Assembly (NCBI GenBank): GCA_009781535.1
Contig: WQXX01000071.1
Span: 1 to 5,987, forward strand
Reading direction: 5' to 3'
Length of the DNA: 5,987 nt
Source: Coriobacteriia bacterium
Lineage (GTDB): Bacteria > Actinomycetota > Coriobacteriia > Coriobacteriales > UBA8131
Shown in pieces: positions 1-5,700 of the stretch; position 1 is the first letter of the stretch, and every line of letters begins with the position of its first letter. Made by a program: the position numbers and the translations under genes. Under the pieces are notes generated by a model. That model was not told where the DNA came from. It ran no database searches and saw only the letters and a list, made by a program, of their open reading frames with translations.

Positions 1-1
1 C

Positions 2-1153
2 ACCGCAAACCCTGCCCTTCCCGGTTTTACCGCATCCAAGATCCTCTGGGTTAAGAAACACGAACCTCATCTCTATGAACGCTGCCGCCACATCCTGTTG
101 CCAAAGGACTACCTGCGCTTTAAACTCACAGGTCAGTTCGCAACAGAGGTGTCCGATGCATCAGGGATGCAGTTACTGGATATACGGGAGCGCCGATGGT
201 CGGATGAGGTGCTGCAGAAACTGGATATCGACCATGCCCTGCTTGCACAGGTATACGAATCGCCGGACGTTACCGGTGTAATCAGCAGGCAGGCATCCGA
301 ATTGACGGGCCTTTCTGAGAATACCGTCGTTGTAGGAGGTGCGGGTGATAATGCTGCCGCTGCAGTTGGCACCGGCGTTGTGCATGACGGTGTCGCTTTT
401 ACTACCATCGGGTCTTCGGGCGTAGTATACGCCCATACAAGCCAAGTCTCTGTCGATCCCAAAGGTCGCGTGCACACCTTCTGCTGCGCTGTACCAAACG
501 CTTGGCATGTGATGGGGGTCACTCAGGGAGCGGGCTTGAGCTTGCGATGGTTCCGCAATCAGTTCTGCCATGAGGAAGTCCTTGCTGCAAACCAGGAGGG
601 TATAAGCGCATATCAACTCATGGATCAAGCCGCCGCGCATATCCGGATTGGAGCCGACAGGCTGGTCTTTCTCCCTTACCTGATGGGCGAGCGGACTCCC
701 TATCTTGATTCCGACTGCCGCGGCGTGTTTTTTGGGTTATCGGCAATGCATACCCGCGCCCATCTGATACGCGCCGTAATGGAAGGGGTCACCTTCTCGC
801 TGAACGACTGCCTGTCAGTCCTGAAAGAACTGAGAATAGCTCCAGAGACCATGCTCGCCACCGGTGGAGGCTGCAACAGCCCATTGTGGAGGCAGATGAT
901 GGCGGACGTCTATGATTGCCCGGTCGCAACCGTGTCATCAAAAGAAGGCGCGGCTTTAGGAGCGGGCATACTGGCAGCTGTAGGCGCAGGGCTTTACCCC
1001 AGTGTGGAGGAAGCCTGCGATGTTATTGTGGAAAAAGAGCCTGCGCTGATTCCTAACAAGACGCATTCGGAGCAATACCGAAAAGCATACGGAATATACC
1101 GCGCACTTTACCCCGCGCTGAAGGATCATTTTATTGGTTTACAGGTAATCTAA
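2..1153 (+). CDS. xylB: Xylulokinase, 5'-truncated by window edge (FGGY carbohydrate kinase)
   Basis: ATP-dependent kinase that converts D-xylulose to xylulose 5-phosphate in the cytoplasm, feeding the pentose phosphate pathway. The frame is open from base 2 with no start in context, so the gene begins upstream. The 383 visible residues correspond to about the last three quarters of a roughly 500-residue family member. The window opens on the xylulokinase-like segment ALPGFTASKILWVKKHEP and continues into LLPKDYLRFKLTG. The FGGY catalytic loop GGAGDNAAAAVGTGVV follows, with its Asp codon at 347-349. The C-terminal domain shows FLPYLMGERTPYLD, then LATGGGCNSPLWRQMMADV, the FGGY C-terminal signature and ATP-site region. 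The TTG or ATG codons near 75-100 are internal. An FGGY kinase for another sugar is possible, but these segments and the xylosidase downstream favour xylulokinase. The end is the TAA at 1151-1153. Confidence 0.93.
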   Translation, partial: TANPALPGFTASKILWVKKHEPHLYERCRHILLPKDYLRFKLTGQFATEVSDASGMQLLDIRERRWSDEVLQKLDIDHALLAQVYESPDVTGVISRQASELTGLSENTVVVGGAGDNAAAAVGTGVVHDGVAFTTIGSSGVVYAHTSQVSVDPKGRVHTFCCAVPNAWHVMGVTQGAGLSLRWFRNQFCHEEVLAANQEGISAYQLMDQAAAHIRIGADRLVFLPYLMGERTPYLDSDCRGVFFGLSAMHTRAHLIRAVMEGVTFSLNDCLSVLKELRIAPETMLATGGGCNSPLWRQMMADVYDCPVATVSSKEGAALGAGILAAVGAGLYPSVEEACDVIVEKEPALIPNKTHSEQYRKAYGIYRALYPALKDHFIGLQVI

Positions 1154-1168
1154 TCTGGGAAGCACCCT

Positions 1169-1212
1169 GTCTGAGCTCTGTCTGGGCTCCGTCTGAGCCC
1201 TGTCCGGGCAGG
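1169..1212. repeat. Four imperfect 11-bp tandem repeats
   Basis: Four adjacent 11-bp units lie just after xylB: GTCTGAGCTCT (1169-1179), GTCTGGGCTCC (1180-1190), GTCTGAGCCCT (1191-1201) and the more diverged GTCCGGGCAGG (1202-1212). All begin GTCYGRGC. The array is non-coding and lies entirely between the xylB stop and the SD of the esterase gene. Units 2 and 3 together make an inverted repeat, so the array may act as RNA structure rather than as a protein-binding site. Confidence 0.75.
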
Positions 1213-1220
1213 TTTCTTCT
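1184..1220 (+). terminator. Possible hairpin terminator or attenuator after xylB
   Basis: A perfect 6-bp stem, GGGCTC (1184-1189) with GAGCCC (1195-1200), has a 5-nt loop. A second, alternative hairpin, CCTG (1199-1202) with CAGG (1209-1212), is followed directly by TTTCTTCT (1213-1220). The T run is interrupted by C and the stem next to it has only 4 bp, so this is a weak intrinsic terminator at best. It could reduce read-through from xylB into the esterase gene or act as a stabilising 3' structure. Confidence 0.3.
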
Positions 1221-1253
1221 CATAGGGCACCACTTATAGAGAGGAGGATATCA

Positions 1254-2222
1254 ATGCCACGTATTACAATCGATATGGTTCATCCTGAGCTACGAAGCAA
1301 GGCAAAATCCATCGATAAGCCCATGCAGGCATTCTCTCTCACGAAAACACGGATCCTCAAAGCTTTGTGCCAGTTATTGCGCAGACGCCATAGCCCACAG
1401 ATGAACTATCGGCAGGAGTACATCATTCGACCCGACGGTTCCCGCCTGCGCATATGCGTCTACACACCGCATCAACGGCGCGAGAACGTCTTGGGCTTGC
1501 TCTGGATTCACGGTGGCGGTTATGTGATCGGTGTGCCTGAGCAGGACGATGCATATATCCTTCGGTTTATCGAAGCAAGCGGATGCGTGGTGGTCGCACC
1601 AGACTATACGCTCGCTCCAGACAAACCGTATCCGGCTGCGCTGGATGATTGCTATCTTTCACTTCTCTGGCTGCGAGACCACGGGATCGAATATGGCATG
1701 AGACCTGATCAGATTTTCGTAGGCGGTAACAGCGCCGGTGGTGGGCTTGCTGCGGCAGTCTCTCTGTATGCTCGCGACAAAAGCGAGGTCGCCATAGCTT
1801 TCCAGATGCTTCTGTATCCGATGCTCGATGACAGGGCTACGGTCTCATCAACCAACAATAACGCGCCGGTATGGAACTCAAACGACAACGATGGTGCTTG
1901 GCGGCTGTATTTGGGCGATTCTTATCGAAGTGAAGGGGTTCCCATATATGCGGCGCCGGGGCGTACGGTGGACTACTCAGCTCTGCCTCCAACCCTTTCA
2001 TTCGTTGGAAACATAGAGCCCTTTTACGATGAGACGGTCATATTCATTGACAACCTGAAAAAGAACGGCATTCCAGTGCAGTTCAAGGTTTTCGACGGGT
2101 GCTTTCACGCTTTTGACCGAATGTGCGCAAAGACCGAAATCGCAAAACAAGCTGTGGTTTTTCTTATGGAGAACTTTGCTCACGCTGTCGAGAATTATTT
2201 TGCACCACAGAATCTCCCATAG
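1254..2222 (+). CDS. HSL-family alpha/beta-hydrolase, acetyl esterase-like
   Basis: Serine esterase of the hormone-sensitive-lipase (type IV) family; these enzymes hydrolyse short acyl esters. In 322 residues the expected order is present: oxyanion-hole HGGGY (86-90), the DYTLAP segment (117-122), nucleophile elbow GNSAGG with Ser160, an acidic segment NIEPFYDE (253-260) and the catalytic His285 in GCFHAF. The first acid of the acidic segment, normally Asp in DPLxDE, is Glu255 here; the later Asp259 is retained. There is no signal peptide: the N-terminus is charged and polar, so the enzyme should be cytoplasmic. The start ATG has an AGGAGG SD at 1242-1247, 6 nt away. Placed between xylB and a GH39 xylosidase, it may remove acetyl groups from imported xylo-oligosaccharides. 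That substrate is inferred, and a general carboxylesterase is the alternative. Confidence 0.9.
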   Translation: MPRITIDMVHPELRSKAKSIDKPMQAFSLTKTRILKALCQLLRRRHSPQMNYRQEYIIRPDGSRLRICVYTPHQRRENVLGLLWIHGGGYVIGVPEQDDAYILRFIEASGCVVVAPDYTLAPDKPYPAALDDCYLSLLWLRDHGIEYGMRPDQIFVGGNSAGGGLAAAVSLYARDKSEVAIAFQMLLYPMLDDRATVSSTNNNAPVWNSNDNDGAWRLYLGDSYRSEGVPIYAAPGRTVDYSALPPTLSFVGNIEPFYDETVIFIDNLKKNGIPVQFKVFDGCFHAFDRMCAKTEIAKQAVVFLMENFAHAVENYFAPQNLP

Positions 2223-2255
2223 AACAAGCGTCAGAGACACAAAAAGGGGAAATTT

Positions 2256-2317
2256 GAGGGACACATACGAGTAAAAGACTGACACGTATGAGTAAAAGAC
2301 TGGAGGGACACATATGA
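2256..2317. repeat. 21-bp tandem repeat with a third partial copy over the start codon of the GH39 gene
   Basis: Two adjacent 21-bp units, 2260-2280 and 2281-2301, match at 19 of 21 positions. The unit is GACACRTAYGA followed by GTAAAAGACT. A third partial copy, GACACATATGA at 2307-2317, contains the start codon of the xylosidase gene. The longer string GAGGGACACATAYGA occurs at both 2256-2270 and 2303-2317, so the SD-plus-start region of the gene appears duplicated upstream in a form where ATG reads ACG. A fourth GACACA lies at 2236-2241. Spacings between GACAC boxes are 24, 21 and 26 bp, roughly two helical turns. Confidence 0.8.
2288..2317 (+). CDS. Possible 9-residue leader peptide overlapping the GH39 start
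   Basis: ATG at 2288 in the second repeat unit opens a short frame, MSKRLEGHI, ending at TGA 2315-2317. Its stop overlaps the ATG of the xylosidase gene (ATGA arrangement), a geometry used for translational coupling. No good SD precedes it: the nearest purine-rich box (GAGGG, 2256-2260) is 27 nt upstream. It may simply be a chance product of the repeat. Confidence 0.2.
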   Translation: MSKRLEGHI

Positions 2318-3870
2318 ATTTCGAGATCAAGGATTCCACACCACGCGTCGCAAACAACAGGCACTGGCAGTTCTGCGTCGGCTCAGGGCAGGCAAAGCTG
2401 GCGCTGAGAAGCGATTACGCAGCACAGCTGGCTTATGTCCACAAAGAACTGGGCTTTGAGCGTGTCCGCTTCCACGGTATTTTCGACGAATGTATGGAAG
2501 CCTATCAAGGCGCAGACAGCTACCTGAGAATCGGGCGAGCAAAGCATTTTACTAACTACAACTTCCTGAATATCGGTATTGCGTACGACAATGTTCTCGC
2601 AGCAGGGATGAAGCCATTTGTCGAACTATCATTCATGCCCGGAAGACTTGGAAAGAAGAAAAAGGCAAAATCAGAGATCTCAGGCATCAACAACTCCATG
2701 CCAAAGGATGATGCAGCTTGGCAGGACTTCATTCAGGCTTTTCTTGGCTTCTTGATTCATCGCTATGGCAAAAAAGAAGTGGCTGGATGGCATTTTGAGG
2801 TTTGGAATGAGCCAAATATCTTTGTATTCTTCAAGGGGAATAGACAGGACTACTTCCATCTTTATGAGATTACCACGCGCGCGATAAAAGAGGTAGAGCC
2901 TGCAATCCAAGTCGGTGGGCCTTCGACAGCGCTTTGCGCTTGGCTACCAGAGTTCATCGCCTTCACAAAAGCCAACGATGTGCCGCTTGACTTTATCTCG
3001 ACGCACTATTACCCGGGTGAACCGCTCGGTCTGGGTTTAATGTTCAAATATGTGAAAAGTATGCTCGTCGACAGCATTGCAAAGATGAACCGCCTTGGCA
3101 GCGGTCGCGTGATTGATGGCGGGCGATGCTTCATGAACGACCAGACTGAGGATAAGGATGAAATGGAAAAGGGTCTGATGGGTAAGCAGACCGCCATCGC
3201 CCGCAAAGAAGCGGGTGACCTTCCTTTCTACATCACAGAATGGAACCTTAGCGCTACCGTTACCGCATACTCAAACGACACCAGGAAGGGAGCCGCTTTC
3301 CTGATTAAGTCCATTGTCGAAATGGATTGCTCTGTAGACGGTTCCTCGATCTGGACCTTCAGCGACATATTCGACGAGTTCATGCTGCTGCCCGATGAGT
3401 TTTCCGGCGGTTTTGGGTTGTTGACAGTCAGCGGCATTCCAAAACCACAGTTCCACGCCCTGAAGATGATGTCTCGAACAGGGACTCGCAAGTACGATCT
3501 ACCGATAACAAATGACGAGATCGAGATCGCCGCATACGAAAGCGACAATGAAAAGCAACTGTTTGTTTTTCGGCATCGTATGAAAAATGTTGATGCGCCC
3601 GCTCAAGACTACGAGATATCCTTTGAGATTCCCTGCGTGCCCGCAACGGTGACCCTTGAAACGATTGACGAGGATCACGGTAACCCACTGAAGCTCTGGG
3701 AGGAGATGGGTAAACCGGTACTCAACAGAGAGCAGGCTGCCGCCTTATGTGCACAATCGACGCCTGTCGCACAGGATGTACCTATCCAGTATGCAGAGCA
3801 CATACTCAGGCTTTCTGGCTCACTGAGGATAAACGACATACATTTTTACCGGATCTGCTTGGAGCAGTAA
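2314..3870 (+). CDS. xynB: Glycoside hydrolase family 39 beta-xylosidase-like enzyme
   Basis: Retaining exo-glycosidase expected to release xylose from the non-reducing ends of xylo-oligosaccharides. The 518 residues are close to the usual 500 for bacterial GH39 xylosidases. Visible features are the N-terminal strand FERVRFHGIF (48-57), the acid/base motif EVWNEPN (Glu166; codon 2809-2811), HYYPGEP (231-237), the nucleophile motif FYITEWN (Glu309) and WTFSDIFDE (347-355), followed by a C-terminal beta-rich region typical of GH39. There is no signal peptide, so it should act in the cytoplasm on imported oligomers. The start ATG has GGAGGG at 2302-2307, 6 nt away, inside the repeat. The Glu-to-Glu spacing is 143 residues, longer than I recall for characterised members (about 117), because of a charged insertion around residues 238-300. 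Other GH39 activities, such as alpha-L-iduronidase-like or arabinosidase activity, are not excluded. Confidence 0.9.
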   Translation: MNFEIKDSTPRVANNRHWQFCVGSGQAKLALRSDYAAQLAYVHKELGFERVRFHGIFDECMEAYQGADSYLRIGRAKHFTNYNFLNIGIAYDNVLAAGMKPFVELSFMPGRLGKKKKAKSEISGINNSMPKDDAAWQDFIQAFLGFLIHRYGKKEVAGWHFEVWNEPNIFVFFKGNRQDYFHLYEITTRAIKEVEPAIQVGGPSTALCAWLPEFIAFTKANDVPLDFISTHYYPGEPLGLGLMFKYVKSMLVDSIAKMNRLGSGRVIDGGRCFMNDQTEDKDEMEKGLMGKQTAIARKEAGDLPFYITEWNLSATVTAYSNDTRKGAAFLIKSIVEMDCSVDGSSIWTFSDIFDEFMLLPDEFSGGFGLLTVSGIPKPQFHALKMMSRTGTRKYDLPITNDEIEIAAYESDNEKQLFVFRHRMKNVDAPAQDYEISFEIPCVPATVTLETIDEDHGNPLKLWEEMGKPVLNREQAAALCAQSTPVAQDVPIQYAEHILRLSGSLRINDIHFYRICLEQ

Positions 3871-3957
3871 GCCGTAGACAGGAGAGCCGTAAAGCAGCAA
3901 AGCGTAGGGCATTAATACAACAGGTCGGTCATGTGGCAGAAAGAAGAAAGAGTCACT

Positions 3958-4794
3958 ATGAAAGAGTATAAAACAGGTTATTCGGTGCAAGAGCTTTATT
4001 CAGACACGTACGTGATTATAGATAAAGGAGTCGGGCAAGGCAGCGTGCGAATGTATCTGCTGGTTGGGAGCAAAAAAGCGCTCCTGATCGATAGCGGGCA
4101 TGGTCTTCTCAACCTCAAAGAGATCATCGCTACCATTACAGACAAAGAAGTGGTCTGCGTATGCACGCACGGGCATGTGGATCATGCGCTCGGCGCACGC
4201 CAGTTTGATACGTCGTATCTCCACAGCAAGGACTTTGATGTCTTCAAGATACATTCCAGTGATGGCTTTATCGATGACATGGCGATAAAAGGGCTCATGA
4301 TGGCGCCGATGAAAAGGACGCGCGAAAACCCGAACTATCTTGCCAGAGTCGAGAAGATGAAGGAGCCGCATTACCTGTTGCCGCAGGCGCTGGATGATAT
4401 CGAAGTGTTTGATCTGGGAGGTCGAACGGTGACATGGCGCGCAACCCCGGGACATACGCAAGGCAGCGTTATTCTCGTCGATGAAAACAATCACGTGGCG
4501 TTCGATTCTGACACCGCCGCGCCAGGCGCATGGCTTTTCCTGCCTGAGTCAAGCCCCTTGGAGGACTACAAAAAGGTGTTGGAGGATTACCTTGTTTTCA
4601 TTCAGGAACAGGGCATCACGCATCGCTATGCCGGGCATACAGGAAAAGCCCTTAGCGCAAGAAACCTCCAGCAACTGATAAGCTGTGTTGATACTGCAAT
4701 GGCAAAACGGGAAAAAGGGATAAAGGTCAAAACGCTTTTCGGCGCTGCCCGCATCGTGTTTGCGGGAGGCTCATTGTTGTTTTGCGGGAGGTAG
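3958..4794 (+). CDS. Metallo-beta-lactamase-fold hydrolase (glyoxalase II-like)
   Basis: Metal-dependent hydrolase of the MBL superfamily, 278 residues from this start. The metal-site residues are all visible: THGHVDH (His71, His73, Asp75, His76), His166 in TPGHTQGS, bridging Asp185 in FDSDT and His227 in YAGHTGK. This is a complete two-metal site, so the protein is probably catalytic. The substrate cannot be read from the sequence; relatives include glyoxalase II, lactonases and many unassigned hydrolases. A sugar-lactone or ester hydrolase would suit the neighbourhood, but that is a guess. There is no signal peptide. The start at 3958 has a weak purine-rich SD (GAAAGAG, 3946-3952, 5 nt away). 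An in-frame ATG at 3931 would add nine residues, MWQKEERVT, with no better SD. The gene lies 87 bp after the xylosidase and 7 bp before the deacetylase gene, suggesting one operon. Confidence 0.88.
   Translation: MKEYKTGYSVQELYSDTYVIIDKGVGQGSVRMYLLVGSKKALLIDSGHGLLNLKEIIATITDKEVVCVCTHGHVDHALGARQFDTSYLHSKDFDVFKIHSSDGFIDDMAIKGLMMAPMKRTRENPNYLARVEKMKEPHYLLPQALDDIEVFDLGGRTVTWRATPGHTQGSVILVDENNHVAFDSDTAAPGAWLFLPESSPLEDYKKVLEDYLVFIQEQGITHRYAGHTGKALSARNLQQLISCVDTAMAKREKGIKVKTLFGAARIVFAGGSLLFCGR
4786..4791 (+). promoter_or_regulatory. SD of the deacetylase gene, inside the end of the MBL gene
   Basis: GGGAGG sits immediately before the TAG stop (4792-4794) of the MBL-fold gene, 10 nt upstream of ATG 4802. 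This fixes the deacetylase start at 4802 rather than the in-frame ATG at 4760, and suggests that its translation depends on ribosomes finishing the upstream gene. The SD is part of an 11-bp direct repeat, TTTGCGGGAGG, found at 4759-4769 and 4781-4791. Confidence 0.65.
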
Positions 4795-4801
4795 AGTTAT
4801 C

Positions 4802-5476
4802 ATGGAGTTCAAGAAATACTTCACCCTGAGCTTTGACGACGGTGTCGAGCAGGATAAGACGGTTATCGCCTTAATGAAGCAATATGGGCTGAAAGGCACA
4901 TTTAACCTGAATGCGGGCTTGTTCGGGCATCGACCGAGCTTTGTGAATATCAGTCGCATTCCTCGAGACGAGATTTGCCAGGTGTACGAAGGTTTTGAGA
5001 TCGCATCGCACGGGTACAAACATGAGAATTTCCGGATGCTCTCGGCAAGTAAGCAGGAAGCATCGATAGCAAGCGACATAAGCGCACTATCGGTGATGAC
5101 CAACTCGACGATACTTGGGCATGCATATCCTTACGACGCATATACCACGACTGTCGAAGCGTGCCTTAAAGAGCTCGGCATCATCTATGCCCGACGAGCG
5201 CGCGGCAAGGGATCGTTCAGGTTTCCCGACAACCCGCTCAATTATGCTCCGACCTGCTGGTTCAACGCGAAAAATGTCTTCCAGTTGATAGACGACTTTG
5301 TAAAGGCGGAGCCACAAGACGAGGATCTCCTTTTTATGATGTGGGGACACGCATTCGAGATGGATTATGGTTTGCGGAAGTGCCCGCGTGAGCAGCTGGA
5401 ACGGATCTTCTCGCGCATCGCCGGGCACTCAGACATTGTATACTGCACCAATGGGGAGGCATTCACTGTCTCATAG
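4802..5476 (+). CDS. Polysaccharide deacetylase family protein (NodB homology, CE4-like)
   Basis: NodB-fold metal-dependent deacetylase, expected to remove N- or O-acetyl groups from a carbohydrate. The 224 residues show motif 1, LSFDDG (base Asp12, metal ligand Asp13); motif 2, SHGYKH (metal ligands His70 and His74); a degenerate motif 3, HAYPYD (around Pro110), with Ala where many CE4 enzymes have Arg; and MWGHAFE with His183 as the likely catalytic acid. The metal triad is therefore complete. There is no signal peptide or membrane anchor, unlike peptidoglycan or chitin deacetylases, so a cytoplasmic small-oligosaccharide substrate is likely. Together with the esterase and GH39 genes this points to acetylated xylo-oligosaccharides, although the substrate is inferred. 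The C-terminus stops shortly after YCTNGEAF, which I judge early for this subgroup. It is probably translationally coupled to the MBL gene. Confidence 0.88.
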   Translation: MEFKKYFTLSFDDGVEQDKTVIALMKQYGLKGTFNLNAGLFGHRPSFVNISRIPRDEICQVYEGFEIASHGYKHENFRMLSASKQEASIASDISALSVMTNSTILGHAYPYDAYTTTVEACLKELGIIYARRARGKGSFRFPDNPLNYAPTCWFNAKNVFQLIDDFVKAEPQDEDLLFMMWGHAFEMDYGLRKCPREQLERIFSRIAGHSDIVYCTNGEAFTVS

Positions 5477-5595
5477 GCAGCCACTTTTCAGTGCCATCGA
5501 TTACGAAGGGATACAAAAGGTCAATCTGCTCGAGTGGCTGCTGGAATAGTCCCCGACTTGGATCCATCCCGATGCAAGAAACCCTCGAAGAATTC

Positions 5596-5645
5596 AATGC
5601 AACCGGAATGCAACCGATAAGTGCGCTATAGTTGGTGGAGCAACC
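5596..5645. promoter_or_regulatory. Short direct repeats and dyads in the leader of the XRE gene (possible operator)
   Basis: AATGCAACCG occurs at 5596-5605 and again at 5607-5616 (period 11 bp, about one helical turn). GCAACC recurs at 5640-5645. An imperfect dyad pairs CAAC (5611-5614) and ATA (5617-5619) with TAT (5627-5629) and GTTG (5631-5634). The same GTTG can also pair with CAAC at 5641-5644. This is the most structured part of the 224-bp gap between the deacetylase and regulator genes, and a plausible binding site for the regulator encoded next to it. I found no convincing -35/-10 pair, only weak candidates such as TATGCT at 5665-5670. Confidence 0.35.
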
Positions 5646-5700
5646 TGTTTCTTACTGATAGATTTATGCTGTCATTAAAAACCAGGAGAGGAGAGACAAC

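Noticed and set aside
133..640. Two long minus-strand open frames opposite xylB (133-522 and 173-640)
   Set aside because: They overlap a well-recognised kinase gene, have no recognisable domain, and look like shadows of its codon use.
1235..1240. TATAGA as a -10 box for the esterase gene
   Set aside because: It is only 13 nt from the ATG, leaving almost no room for the leader and SD, and no -35 is visible at 17 bp.
2256..2317. Short CRISPR-like array
   Set aside because: The units are directly adjacent with no spacers, number only two to three, and overlap a gene start.
1998..2364. Minus-strand frames across the 3' end of the esterase gene and the repeat gap
   Set aside because: The repeated VFYSYVS residues are just the 21-bp DNA repeat read backwards; no domain is recognisable, and the frames overlap two real genes.
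3931..3957. Upstream ATG as the start of the MBL-fold gene
   Set aside because: The nine added residues are outside the domain and the SD before 3931 is no better; 3958 has a purine-rich stretch at suitable distance. The choice remains uncertain.
4000..4494. Minus-strand 164-codon open frame opposite the MBL gene
   Set aside because: It lies within a gene with a complete HxHxDH metal site and has no recognisable motif of its own.
5476..5495. Terminator after the deacetylase gene (CACT-tttc-AGTG hairpin)
   Set aside because: The stem has only 4 bp and no T run follows.
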